The notes under the pieces: model-generated
What the model was told of the DNA's origin: nothing
Databases searched by the model: none
What the model saw: only the letters and a program-made list of their open reading frames with translations
Assembly (NCBI RefSeq): GCF_004345665.1
Contig: NZ_SLWR01000001.1
Span: forward strand, 1,234,169-1,298,168
DNA from: Kribbella antiqua
Lineage (GTDB): Bacteria; Actinomycetota; Actinomycetes; Propionibacteriales; Kribbellaceae
DNA: 64,000 bases
Reading direction: 5' to 3'
Shown: piece by piece, positions 17,872-26,250 of the stretch
How positions within the stretch are numbered: the stretch's first letter is position 1
How the letters are laid out: each line of letters opens with the position of its first letter
Translations under genes and position numbers: made by a program

Positions 17872-19382
17872 CGGTTCGAGGACTCGCGGATGAAGTCGGC
17901 GAGATCTGAGGACTGCTGCACCCGCGACTCTTCGTGGATGTACATCATGTGGCCGGCGGGGTAGTAGCGGGTTTCGATGTTGGGGACGAGGTCGGCGGGG
18001 ATGGGGAGGCGGGCGAGGGTGTGTTCGGTGGCGAAGTACGGCGTTGCGCCGTCGTAGTGCCCGGATGCGACGTGCACCTTGAGGTGGGGGTTGACGCGCA
18101 TCGCCTCGGCCAGCTTGTCCGCGACGGTGATCTGTTGGCCCTCGAACTCCTTGAACGACCAGTCCTTCGCGGCGTCCATGTTGAGGATCTCGTACGGCAG
18201 ATCGTTCTTGTACTCGAGCTCCACCCGCACGTAGTGGTTCAGCGCCGCCGTGTACGGCCCGATTATCGCGCTGAACGACGGGTCCTTGCGCGGCGTCTCA
18301 CCCGCGTAGTCCGCGTCCCAGCCGGTGAAGCGACCGTCCAGCCGGCCGACCACCTGCCGCCGCGACCGCAGCAGCTCGGCGAAGAACCGCATGTGCTCGA
18401 TCCGCAGGTTCACCCGGTCGATGTAGTCCTCTGACAGCCCGGTCAGCGCCGCCAGCCGGTTGACCACCTCGGCCCGGTAGTCGTCCGCGATCCTGTTGCC
18501 CTGGGCAAGCGCATTCGGGTACCGCCCGGCCGCGAACCGTTCCGCGTCCGCGAGCACCTCCTCGAGGGACCGGTCCGGGATCAACCCGTGGTAGTGCGCG
18601 ATGGCGGCGTACGACGGCAGGAACAGCGTGTACGGCAAGTCGTTGCCCGGCGTGAAGTCGAGCGTCCCGAACTCCAGCACCGCCGAGATCAGCACCACCC
18701 CGTTCAGGTACATGCCGTACCGCTCCTGCAGGTGCGCGGCCAGCCCGGCGGCGCGCGTCGTACCGTACGACTCACCCGCCAGGAACTTCGGCGACATCCA
18801 GCGTCCGTTGCGCGACGTCCACAGCCGGATCACCTCACCGACGGACTCCAGGTCGCGGGTGAACCCGTGGTACTCCCCGGGCTTCTCGCCCTCGACCGCA
18901 CGCGAGTACCCCGTCGAGACTGGATCGATGAAGACGAGGTCGCTGTGCTGCAGCAGCGTCTCCGCGTTGTCCACCAGCCCGTACGGCGGGGGCGCCAGCT
19001 CACCGGCGTCACCGGAGACAACCCGGCGTGGACCCAGCAGACCGAGGTGCAGCCAGATGCTCGAAGACCCCGGCCCGCCGTTGAACGCGAACGTCACCGG
19101 ACGGTCGGCCGCGTCGGCGTCATCCAGCGTGTAGGCGGTCAGGAACACCTCCGCCTTCGGCTGGTGCCCGTCGAACTTGCCGTCGGTCAGCACCTCCTGC
19201 CGCAGCACGATCCGGCCGGTGGTCGCGGTGTACTTCAGCTTCCGCCGCCCGATCGTCAGCACGTGCTGCGTCGTGATCAGATCGTCGACCGGCGCGTGAT
19301 CCGGCTTCCCGGCCGTCGTACCACGCGGCTCTTCGTCCGTGACCGCGGTCTTCTTCTGGGGTTCACGCTCAGCCGTCGCCAT
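17868..19382 (-). CDS. Serine carboxypeptidase, peptidase family S10
   Basis: Protein of 504 residues with the alpha/beta-hydrolase plan of S10 carboxypeptidases. The oxyanion region is FNGGPGSSSIWLHLGLLGP, the nucleophile is in FLAGESYGTTRAAGLA, the Asp in VASGHYDGATPYFATEH and the His in RYYPAGHMMYIHEES. There is no export signal: the N-terminus is hydrophilic and Lys/Glu-rich, so a cytoplasmic location is likely. Bacterial S10 homologues of this size are often annotated as peptidase S10 with unknown substrate. It is first in an operon with the nucleotidyltransferase. Confidence 0.92.
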   Translation of the reverse strand: MATAEREPQKKTAVTDEEPRGTTAGKPDHAPVDDLITTQHVLTIGRRKLKYTATTGRIVLRQEVLTDGKFDGHQPKAEVFLTAYTLDDADAADRPVTFAFNGGPGSSSIWLHLGLLGPRRVVSGDAGELAPPPYGLVDNAETLLQHSDLVFIDPVSTGYSRAVEGEKPGEYHGFTRDLESVGEVIRLWTSRNGRWMSPKFLAGESYGTTRAAGLAAHLQERYGMYLNGVVLISAVLEFGTLDFTPGNDLPYTLFLPSYAAIAHYHGLIPDRSLEEVLADAERFAAGRYPNALAQGNRIADDYRAEVVNRLAALTGLSEDYIDRVNLRIEHMRFFAELLRSRRQVVGRLDGRFTGWDADYAGETPRKDPSFSAIIGPYTAALNHYVRVELEYKNDLPYEILNMDAAKDWSFKEFEGQQITVADKLAEAMRVNPHLKVHVASGHYDGATPYFATEHTLARLPIPADLVPNIETRYYPAGHMMYIHEESRVQQSSDLADFIRESSNR

Positions 19383-19494
19383 GCGAAGACCTTAAGTCAG
19401 CTGGTGACACCGAGGTCCCAGTGGGTGATCGAGGGCCGGTTGACCTGTACAGCACGGCGGTCCGGTGCGAAGGTGGGCAGAGGGAGGGGTCCCC

Positions 19495-19782
19495 ATGACC
19501 GTCATGTTGCGGGTGGATTGGCCAGAACTGACTGCTGAGCAGTACGAGGCTCTGCGGAAGGTCGTCGACTGGGAGGGCGACACGCCGGCGGGCGCTCTCT
19601 ACCACGTCGTCTCGTTCGATGAGAGCGGGGCGCACATGGCGGAAGTCTGGGCGTCCGCGGAAGACATCCAGCAATACACCGATGAGCGGCTGATGCCCGG
19701 CGTGCAGCAGGTCGGTGTCGCAGGCCAGCCTGAGATCAGTATCTCGCCGGTGCACAACGTCTTCGCGCCCGGCTACGAATAG
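19495..19782 (+). CDS. Small hypothetical protein, dimeric alpha+beta barrel-like
   Basis: Protein of 95 residues from ATG 19495, which follows AGGGAGGGG by five bases and so is preferred over an upstream ATG at 19465. It reads MTVMLRVDWPELTAEQYEAL, then VSFDESGAHMAEVWASAEDI and HNVFAPGYE. The strand-helix layout resembles small antibiotic-monooxygenase-like or YciI-like ferredoxin-fold proteins, but no catalytic signature is visible. It is 37 bases upstream of the DUF952 gene on the same strand, possibly co-transcribed. Confidence 0.75.
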   Translation: MTVMLRVDWPELTAEQYEALRKVVDWEGDTPAGALYHVVSFDESGAHMAEVWASAEDIQQYTDERLMPGVQQVGVAGQPEISISPVHNVFAPGYE

Positions 19783-19819
19783 GCGGCGGTTGCGCGGGCG
19801 GCCGCGATAATCTCCGGGT

Positions 19820-20182
19820 ATGCCGTCGATTCTGCACATCGCGTCTGCTGACGCGTGGGAAGCCGCCAAGAAGGCGGGCAGCTACCGGTGGTCGACCCGC
19901 GGGAAGTCACTCGACGACGGGGCAACGTTCATCCACGCGTCCCGGCCCGAACAGGTCAGCCTGGTCGCGAACGTGGTGTACGCCGACGCGACCGAGCCAC
20001 TCTGCCTGCTGGTGATCGACACCGAGCGGCTGGTGTCGGCCGTCTGCTACGAGGAGGCGGACGGGCAGACGTTCCCGCACATCTACGGACCGCTGAACCT
20101 CGACGCGGTGGTCGACGTACGGCCCTACGAGCGCGGCAGCGACGGTCGCTGGCCGGTTGTGACTCCGCAGGCCCTATCCTGA
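19820..20182 (+). CDS. DUF952 protein
   Basis: Protein of 120 residues that matches DUF952: ILHIASADAWEAAKKAGSYR at the N-terminus, GATFIHASRPEQVSLVANVV with the conserved FIHAS, then LLVIDTERL and FPHIYGPLNLDAVVDV. The family is related in fold to ADP-ribosyltransferase-like proteins and has no settled function. The stop codon lies only three bases before the predicted 5' end of RNase P RNA, so the rnpB promoter must lie within this coding region. Confidence 0.9.
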   Translation: MPSILHIASADAWEAAKKAGSYRWSTRGKSLDDGATFIHASRPEQVSLVANVVYADATEPLCLLVIDTERLVSAVCYEEADGQTFPHIYGPLNLDAVVDVRPYERGSDGRWPVVTPQALS

Positions 20183-20185
20183 GGA

Positions 20186-20593
20186 GTGGAACGGGTCGGT
20201 CGGGCGATCGCGTCGCCTCCCAGCGAGGCGCCGAGGAAAGTCCGGACTCCACAGGGCAGCGTGGTGGGTAACACCCACCCGGGGCAACCCGCGGGACAGT
20301 GCCACAGAAAGCAGACCGCCAGCGGCTCTGGTGAACCCCGTGGTTCATCGGAGTGCGGGTGAGGGTGAAAGGGTGGTGTAAGAGACCACCAGCTCCGCAG
20401 GTGACTGCGGAGGCTAGGTAAACCCCACGTGGAGCAAGGCCAAGAAGGGCGATGGGCAACCGTCGTCCGCGCGAGCGTTCGAGGGCTGCCCGCCCGAGCT
20501 CGCGGGTAGGCCGCTGGAGGTGCCCGGCAACGAGCACCGTAGATGGATGATCGCACTCGACAGAATCCGGCTTACATGACCGGCCCGTTCCCA
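20186..20593 (+). ncRNA. rnpB: RNase P RNA (bacterial type A)
   Basis: Catalytic RNA that removes 5' leaders from pre-tRNA. The core is unmistakable: GAGGAAAGTCCGGACTCC near 20231, ACAGTGCCACAGAAAGCAGA near 20295, GGTGAAAGGGTGGTGTAAGA-like P10/P11 features, and the universal 3' segment around TAAACCCCACGTGGAGCAAG plus AGATGGATGATC. The P1 helix forms between ACGGGTCGGTC at 20191-20201 and GACCGGCCCGT near 20578-20588. The ends are approximate to a few bases. Nothing suggests a defect. Confidence 0.96.
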
Positions 20594-20646
20594 CCACGTC
20601 GGTCCCGCCTACCGGTTTCGGCGCCGATGAGTGGCAGGCTTGGAGT

Positions 20647-21783
20647 ATGGCGCGCAGAGGGGTACGACGGGTGCGCACGGGGATCGTGATCCTGGTGCTG
20701 ATCGCGGTGCTGGCTGGCAGCGGATACGTGGGCTGGGTGATGGTCCAGCGGTCCGAGCCGGTCGCGTTGCCGGAGCCGACCGGGGCGTTCCAGGTCGGCC
20801 GTCGTATGTTCGAGTGGACCGACACAGCACGCAAGGATCCGTACGGCGAAGGACAGCGGAAGCTGTCGGTCTGGGTCTGGTACCCGGTCGCCAAGGGGAC
20901 GACCGGGCGGCGGGTCGAGTATGCGCCAGGACTATGGGCCGGGCTCCATCTGAAGTCGCCGGTGTCGGTGTTCCAGGGTCCGTTCGACACCTTGCGGGAC
21001 CACGCGCTCGACAAGGCCGCCGTCGCGCCCGGGCGGTTCCCAGTCGTCGTGCTGATGCCAGGCATGGGCCTGTCGGCCCCGATGTACGCCAGCCTCGCGG
21101 AGGACCTCGCAAGCCACGGCTACTTGGTCGCGGGCGTGACGCCGACACACAGCGCCAACCTCACGGTGCTGAACGGGCAGACGATCAAGGGCAGCGACGA
21201 CGCCAACCCGAAGGACCTCGACAAGAGCGCGGACAAGCTGATCGGGACGTGGGCAGCCGACGCGCGGTACGTCGGCGCGACCGTCGCCAAGCTGTTCCCG
21301 AGCAACACCCAGACCGCGTTCGGTACGTCGTACGTCGGTCACTCGTTCGGCGGCGCGACGGCGCTGGAGGCGTGCCGACTCGACCAGCGCTGCGCGGCCG
21401 CGGTGGACCTGGACGGCCGTCAGTACGGCGCGGTCGTGTCGAAGGGCGTACGGGCGCCGATGCTGCTACTCGGCGCCGACGACTCCTGCATCACCGGCAC
21501 CTGCGGACCCGACGCCCGCGGCGACGACGACCGCGAAGCAGCCTTGTCGTTGCTGAAGGCAAGCAGCGGTACGGCGTGGTGCGCGACGATCCCCGGCACC
21601 CGGCACTTCAACTTCACCGACTACGGCGCCTACTACCTGGCGTATCCGCTGCGGAAGTACCTACCGCTCGGCAGCGTCGGCCCGCGTCATGCGCTGACTG
21701 TCCAGAACGGCTACGTCACAGCCTTCCTCGCCCACGCTCTCTACCGCGAACCAGCCCCCGGCGCTCCCACCTGCAAGTCCTGA
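20647..21783 (+). CDS. Membrane-anchored alpha/beta hydrolase (PAF-acetylhydrolase-like)
   Basis: Protein of 378 residues. An N-terminal transmembrane anchor (GIVILVLIAVLAGSGYVGWV, about residues 13-32) is followed by an extracytoplasmic alpha/beta-hydrolase domain. The nucleophile elbow is YVGHSFGGATALEA. The acid is probably the Asp in LLLGADDSC, and the His is in GTRHFNFTDYGAYY, which fits the platelet-activating-factor acetylhydrolase/lipase family. The pair SCITGTC may form a disulfide outside the cell. It should cleave an ester of unknown identity. ATG 20647 directly precedes the anchor. The 3' end overlaps the opposing acetyltransferase gene by 43 bases. Confidence 0.87.
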   Translation: MARRGVRRVRTGIVILVLIAVLAGSGYVGWVMVQRSEPVALPEPTGAFQVGRRMFEWTDTARKDPYGEGQRKLSVWVWYPVAKGTTGRRVEYAPGLWAGLHLKSPVSVFQGPFDTLRDHALDKAAVAPGRFPVVVLMPGMGLSAPMYASLAEDLASHGYLVAGVTPTHSANLTVLNGQTIKGSDDANPKDLDKSADKLIGTWAADARYVGATVAKLFPSNTQTAFGTSYVGHSFGGATALEACRLDQRCAAAVDLDGRQYGAVVSKGVRAPMLLLGADDSCITGTCGPDARGDDDREAALSLLKASSGTAWCATIPGTRHFNFTDYGAYYLAYPLRKYLPLGSVGPRHALTVQNGYVTAFLAHALYREPAPGAPTCKS

Positions 21784-22256
21784 AGGTCGAGTTCATAGGT
21801 CTGGCTGAGGACGTCTTCGCCGAACGTGTCGTGCGGCTCCTCGCCGGTCAGTTTGAAACCACGGCTGAGATAGATGTGCCGGGCCGCGACCAGCGGGGTG
21901 TTGGTCCAGAGCACCATCCGCTTGTAGCCCGCCGTACGGGCGAAATCGAGGCAGGTGTCGACCAGTTGGGCGCCGAGGCCGTGACCGCGGGCGGCCGGGG
22001 TGAGCAGGAGCAGGCGGAGTTTGGCGGTCGCCTCGTCCGGCCCGCGGACGCAGAAGATACAGCCGACGCGTACCCCGTCCACCTCGGCTATCCATGCCGC
22101 CTCGCGGTCGTCGTCGCGGTCGGTCGCGTAGTCCGCGACGATCTGCGCGACGAGCGTCTCGAACGGCAGCCCCCAGCCGTACTCGGCGGCATACACCTCG
22201 CCGTGCGCCTGCACCACCCAGCCGAGATCCCCCGGCTCGCCCAGCTTCCTGATCAT
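21741..22256 (-). CDS. GNAT family N-acetyltransferase
   Basis: Protein of 171 residues from ATG 22256 (an upstream in-frame start at 22268 would add MGGL). The acetyl-CoA site is KLRLLLLTPAARGHGLGAQL, matching RxxGxG, with the C-terminal ARHIYLSRGFKLTGEEPHDT typical of GNATs often fused or linked to MarR regulators. It is divergent from a TetR-family gene across a 51-base gap with an inverted repeat, so that regulator probably controls both. Substrate unknown. Confidence 0.88.
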   Translation of the reverse strand: MIRKLGEPGDLGWVVQAHGEVYAAEYGWGLPFETLVAQIVADYATDRDDDREAAWIAEVDGVRVGCIFCVRGPDEATAKLRLLLLTPAARGHGLGAQLVDTCLDFARTAGYKRMVLWTNTPLVAARHIYLSRGFKLTGEEPHDTFGEDVLSQTYELDLQDLQVGAPGAGSR

Positions 22257-22270
22257 CAAGCCACCCAATC

Positions 22271-22292
22271 TACTGACACGACTGTTTCAGTA
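22271..22292. promoter_or_regulatory. Inverted repeat between GNAT and TetR genes (candidate operator)
   Basis: TACTGA (22271-22276) and TCAGTA (22287-22292) are exact inverted arms. Inside the right half, ACTGTTTCAGT (22281-22291) is itself a palindrome around TTT. The site lies in the middle of the divergent promoter region, as expected for a TetR-family operator. Confidence 0.55.
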
Positions 22293-22307
22293 AGCGATAC
22301 TAACCCC

Positions 22308-22874
22308 GTGCCGACGACGAAGCCAACCCCGTCCGCGCGGGAGCAGGAACTGCTCGAGCGCGCCTACGCGTACTCACTCACCCACGGGCTGGCCGACCTG
22401 TCGCTGCGACCGCTCGCCGCCGCGATCGGCTCGAGCCCGCGGGTGCTGCTGTTCCTCTTCGGCAGCAAGGACGGCCTGATCCGCGCGCTACTGGCCCGCG
22501 CCCGCGTGGACGAACTTGAGCTCCTGCGACAGCTCGACACCCAGTACGACGAACCACCGGGGCTGCCTGTGGTCGCACGGGAGCTGTGGACCTGGCTGGC
22601 GGCGCCCGAGCGGCGGCCGCTGATGAAGTTCTGGGTCGAGGCGTACGGGCGTTCGCTCGTCGCACCGGAAGGCCCGTGGGCGGAGTACGGGCGCTCGACC
22701 GTGGACGACTGGCTGGAACTGCTCAAGGCGAGTCAGCCCGATCCCGGCACGGCCGAGGCACAGGCACGTCGTACCGGCGTCTTGGCGATGCTGCGCGGGG
22801 CTCTGCTCGACCTACTGGCGACCGGCGACCTCGACCGCACGACGAAAGCGATCGAGGACTACCTACGAGACTAG
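22308..22874 (+). CDS. TetR family transcriptional regulator
   Basis: Protein of 188 residues. The N-terminal helix-turn-helix domain (residues about 8-60) reads LLERAYAYSLTHGLADLSLR, then PLAAAIGSSPRVLLFLFGSK and DGLIRALLARA, the usual TetR order with FGSKDGL in the recognition/connecting helices. The C-terminal ligand domain contains RELWTWLAAPERRPLMKFWV and resembles TetR_C-type regulators of small-molecule efflux. The start is GTG 22308, just downstream of an inverted repeat. The last 12 bases overlap the RNB gene on the other strand. Confidence 0.9.
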   Translation: MPTTKPTPSAREQELLERAYAYSLTHGLADLSLRPLAAAIGSSPRVLLFLFGSKDGLIRALLARARVDELELLRQLDTQYDEPPGLPVVARELWTWLAAPERRPLMKFWVEAYGRSLVAPEGPWAEYGRSTVDDWLELLKASQPDPGTAEAQARRTGVLAMLRGALLDLLATGDLDRTTKAIEDYLRD

Positions 22875-24299
22875 TTCGAAGGCCACGCTGCGCTGGGCGA
22901 TGTCGGCTTCGACCAGCTTGACGCGGACCGATTGGCCGAGTGGGAGCGGCGTCGGTGCGGTGACGCGACCTTCGATGGCGAGCGTGGAGAGGGCGACGAT
23001 ACCGCGGGTCTTCTCGCGCTCGTCGACATCGGTGATGACGCCGTCGAAGAGTGCACCGATCTCGTCGGCGACGAGACCCGCCTCGACCATGCTGACGATC
23101 GACCGCTCGTAGGCGTGAGCGCGGCGGTCGGCCTCGTCCATCGTCTTCGGGATCTCGTCCATCGACTGGCGGACCCACCCCGGCACCTCGGCGCCGGCGG
23201 ACAACGCGACGCAGATCTCCAGCGTCCAGCGATCCACCAGCCGCCGCAGCGGTGCGGTCACATGCGCGTACTCCGCCTTCATCGCCGCATGCTCAGGCTG
23301 CTCCGGCACAACGCCGGCGAACGCCGTATAGCCGGCCCCGCGGAACAGCACCGTGCAGGCCGCCAGCATCGCCGCATGCGCCGGCACCTTCGGATCCAGC
23401 CCATGGATGAATTCGGCGTACGACGTGTTGGCCGGCCAGGTCAGGCCGAGTGCTTTGGCGGTGTTCTCCAGCTTGCGGCGCAGGTCGTCGTGCGACTCCG
23501 GCAGGGTGCGCAGGATGCCGATCTTGCCGTTCATCATGAGCTGTGCGGCCGCCATGCCGGTGAGCAGCGAGATCTGCGCGTTCCAGCCCTCGACCGGCAG
23601 CGGAGCGCGGAACTCCAGGCCCCAGCCGTGGTTGGAGGTGACGACCTCCTGGTCGGGGATCGGGAGGTTGACGCCGCCGCGTTCGAGCTCGCGCTGCTCG
23701 CGGAGCTTGCCGACCTCGCGAAGGAGTTGCAGCGACTCCGGGGCGATGCCGGCGTCGAGGTCCTTCTGGACACCGGCGTAGTTCAGCTTGGCCCGCGACT
23801 TGACCAGAGCACGTTGACAGACGACGTCCGTACCCTCACCACTGGAGTCGACCGCGATCGTCCACAGCAGCGCTGGGCTGACCTGGTCGGGCAGGAGCGA
23901 CGCCGCGCCCTCGGACAGCTCCGGCGGGTGCAGCGGGGTGCGCTTGTCCGGGGCGTAGAGAGTCTCGCCGCGGCGGCGCGCCTCGACGTCGATCGGGTCG
24001 CCCGGCTGGACGAACGCGGCGACGTCGGCGATCGCGTAGTGGACCGTGAACCCGGTGCCGTTGCGCTCGATGTGGAGGGCCTGGTCCAGGTCCATCGAAT
24101 CCGGTGGATCGATGGTGACGAAGTCGAGGTCGGTCCGGTCGAGCTCGGGCAGCCGCGGGTTCTTCGCCGCCTTGATCGCTGCGGCGACCACCTCGGCCGG
24201 AAACTCCGCCGGTACGTCGAGCTCGCGCCGGATCGCCTGCAACGACGCCCGGAACACCTCAGGCACTTCCTCCGCGAAGTGCACCCTCTGCAAAGGCAC
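22863..24299 (-). CDS. RNB-domain 3'-5' exoribonuclease (RNase II/R family)
   Basis: Protein of 478 residues. The RNB catalytic domain is present, with the acidic metal-binding motif in IDPPDSMDLDQALHIE and conserved stretches HYAIADVAAFVQPGDPID, PELSEGAASLLPDQVSPALL and AEYAHVTAPLRRLVDRW. Only a short segment precedes RNB, so the N-terminal cold-shock domains of E. coli RNase II/R are missing. The C-terminal 60 residues (VRVKLVEADIAQRSVAFELV) are an S1-like remnant. This compact form is usual in actinobacteria. It degrades single-stranded RNA. The start is GTG 24299. Confidence 0.92.
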   Translation of the reverse strand: MPLQRVHFAEEVPEVFRASLQAIRRELDVPAEFPAEVVAAAIKAAKNPRLPELDRTDLDFVTIDPPDSMDLDQALHIERNGTGFTVHYAIADVAAFVQPGDPIDVEARRRGETLYAPDKRTPLHPPELSEGAASLLPDQVSPALLWTIAVDSSGEGTDVVCQRALVKSRAKLNYAGVQKDLDAGIAPESLQLLREVGKLREQRELERGGVNLPIPDQEVVTSNHGWGLEFRAPLPVEGWNAQISLLTGMAAAQLMMNGKIGILRTLPESHDDLRRKLENTAKALGLTWPANTSYAEFIHGLDPKVPAHAAMLAACTVLFRGAGYTAFAGVVPEQPEHAAMKAEYAHVTAPLRRLVDRWTLEICVALSAGAEVPGWVRQSMDEIPKTMDEADRRAHAYERSIVSMVEAGLVADEIGALFDGVITDVDEREKTRGIVALSTLAIEGRVTAPTPLPLGQSVRVKLVEADIAQRSVAFELVS

Positions 24300-24345
24300 G
24301 TAGGCTCTCCGTCCTCGTCAGCACACACCCCGTCGTGCGTTGGCC

Positions 24346-25467
24346 TCAGACTAGCGAGGGTTGCACGTTGAAGGACTTCATCGACGCGAGGCCGTCGGCG
24401 TACCAGTGGATCTCGGTCAGGGTTGCCGGGCGGAGTTCCATCCGGAAGAGCGACGACATCGGGGCCTGGAGGACCGAGCGGACCATGAGCTTGATCGGGG
24501 TCACGTGGGTGACCACGACGACAGTCTTGCCCGGGTAGCGGGCCAGGATGCCGTCGCGGGCCGAGCGGACGCGACGGGCGCAGGTGTCGAACGACTCCCC
24601 GCCAGGCGGCGCGACCGCGGTCGACTCGAGCCAGGCGTTCAGGGCGTCCGGCCACTTCTGCTGAATCTCGGCGAACGTGTGCCCGTCCCAGTCCCCGAAC
24701 GCGACCTCGATCCACGACTTGTCGACCACCGGCTCGAGTCCGAGCTTGGCGCCGACCACCTCGGCCGTCTGCCGCGTCCGCAGCATCGGCGACGTCACCA
24801 GCGCGTCGACACCGCCGATGCGGGAGAGGTACTCCGCCGCGGCCTGAGCCTGCGCCCGGCCGGTGGCGCTGAGCGCCGGGTCGTCCCCGCCGGAGCCAGA
24901 GAACCGCTTCTCGACCGTGTGCGGCGTCTCGCCGTGCCTGAGGAAGATCAACTGCGTCGGCGGCTCCGCCTGCGGACCCCAGCCCTGCAACGCCTTCGCC
25001 AGATCAGACGGCTCCTTGGCGACTGCCGGAGCCGGCCCGGCCGCTGTTGGCTGCAACGGAATCGGCACACCGTCCAGCGCCATGTTCGCCAGCGCGTCGG
25101 CGGCAGCGTTCTGCGCCCGCGGCACCCAGGTCCACTCGGTCCCGAACGGCGCGAGGCCCTGCGCCTTGATCGCCAGCGGCTGCAGGTCCGGGTGCTTGAT
25201 CTTCCACCGTCCGGCCATCTGCTCGATCACCAGCTTGGAGTCCATCCGAACCTCGATCGAGGCGTTCGGCGCGTACTCCGCGGCCAACTCCAGTCCGGCG
25301 ATCAGACCGGAGTACTCGGCGACGTTGTTGGTCGCGATACCCAGCGTCTTGCCGTCCTGCGCGATGACCTCACCGGTCGCCGGGTCGCGGACCAGAGCGC
25401 CGTACGCCGCTGGTCCCGGATTCCCACGCGAACCGCCATCAGCTTCAACGATGACGTGATCGGTCAT
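24346..25467 (-). CDS. Bifunctional RNase HI / histidine-phosphatase (Rv2228c-like)
   Basis: Protein of 373 residues with two domains. Residues 1 to about 135 are RNase H type I: VIVEADGGSRGNPGPAAYGA (first Asp), TNNVAEYSGLIAGLELA (Glu), IEVRMDSKLVIEQMAGRW (Asp) and PRAQNAAADALAN (Asp), so the active site is complete. After a Pro/Ala-rich linker, residues about 170-373 are a histidine phosphatase: LIFLRHGETPHTVEKRFSGS, LVTSPMLRTRQTAEV and VVVTHVTPIKLMV. In mycobacteria the fused protein has RNase H and CobC-like alpha-ribazole phosphatase activities. ATG 25467 overlaps the end of the zinc-ribbon gene by four bases, making it part of a nif3-zinc ribbon-RNaseH operon. Confidence 0.95.
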   Translation of the reverse strand: MTDHVIVEADGGSRGNPGPAAYGALVRDPATGEVIAQDGKTLGIATNNVAEYSGLIAGLELAAEYAPNASIEVRMDSKLVIEQMAGRWKIKHPDLQPLAIKAQGLAPFGTEWTWVPRAQNAAADALANMALDGVPIPLQPTAAGPAPAVAKEPSDLAKALQGWGPQAEPPTQLIFLRHGETPHTVEKRFSGSGGDDPALSATGRAQAQAAAEYLSRIGGVDALVTSPMLRTRQTAEVVGAKLGLEPVVDKSWIEVAFGDWDGHTFAEIQQKWPDALNAWLESTAVAPPGGESFDTCARRVRSARDGILARYPGKTVVVVTHVTPIKLMVRSVLQAPMSSLFRMELRPATLTEIHWYADGLASMKSFNVQPSLV

Positions 25468-26207
25468 ACCGCGCTCTCCGCCGTACGAACCAGGATCCGC
25501 CCGCACTCCTCACAGCGCAGTACGACGTCTGGTGCGGCGGCCTTGAACCGGGTCAGATCGGACGGCGCGAGCTCCATCCGGCAGCCCATGCAGCGCTTGC
25601 CGACGAGCGGCGCGGCGCCGATCCCGCCGTTGCGCTCGCGGAGTTTCTCGTACTGCGTGACGAGTGCATCCGGAAGCTCGGCGGCCACCGTGGCGCGCTT
25701 GTCGCCGATCTCCGCGCGCTGCTCGTCGAACTCCTTGAGCGCGGCGTCGCGGATCGTCTCCAGCTCGGACTGCCGCCCGGCGAACGCCTCGGCCCGGGCC
25801 CGCAGGTCGGCCTGGACCGCCTCGGCGGCCTCCAGCTTCTCCATCACCTCGAGCTCGGCGTCCTCCAGATCGGCGATCCGCCGGTCCAGCGAGCCGATCT
25901 CGTGCTGCAGGTTCTCCAGGTCCTTCGGCGAGGTGACCTGACCGGAGTCGAGCCGCTGCTGGTTCCGGGCCTTGCGCTGCCGGACCTGCTCGACGTCGCT
26001 GTCGGCCTTCTTCTGCTCCCGCTGCAGATCGCTCACCTCGGTGTCGGCGGTGACGAGGTCGCGGTCCACCACCGACTTCTCCGCGGCCAGGTCGGCCAGG
26101 GCCTGGTGCTCGGGCAGCGATTTGCGCTTGTGCGCGACCTGATCCAGCTGCAGGTCGAGATCCTGCAGGTCCAGCAACCGGCGTTGGACGGCGGGCTCGG
26201 CGTTCAG
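25464..26207 (-). CDS. Coiled-coil zinc-ribbon protein (Rv2229c-like), probable CTG start
   Basis: Two long helices form a coiled coil (residues about 10-170; for example DLENLQHEIGSLDRRIADLE), followed by a C4 zinc ribbon with CMGCRMELAP and CEECGRILV. This CT398/YHHN-like fold binds nucleic acid or acts as an adaptor. The first ATG or GTG in frame lies well inside the conserved N-terminus. TTG 26177 would cut off the family's QRRLLDLQ stretch. CTG at 26207, with AGGAG a few bases upstream, gives the expected NAEPAVQRRLLDLQDLDL (247 residues). It lies between nif3 and RNaseH and overlaps the latter by four bases. Confidence 0.88.
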   Translation of the reverse strand: MNAEPAVQRRLLDLQDLDLQLDQVAHKRKSLPEHQALADLAAEKSVVDRDLVTADTEVSDLQREQKKADSDVEQVRQRKARNQQRLDSGQVTSPKDLENLQHEIGSLDRRIADLEDAELEVMEKLEAAEAVQADLRARAEAFAGRQSELETIRDAALKEFDEQRAEIGDKRATVAAELPDALVTQYEKLRERNGGIGAAPLVGKRCMGCRMELAPSDLTRFKAAAPDVVLRCEECGRILVRTAESAV

Positions 26208-26250
26208 GGTCGGCTCCTTAGATCGGTTCAGTTGTCAGGTACCGCGGACG

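Noticed and set aside
20631..22874. One long fused protein ending in a TetR domain
   Set aside because: The upstream two-thirds is antisense or out-of-frame shadow of the hydrolase and acetyltransferase genes; the TetR gene starts at GTG 22308.
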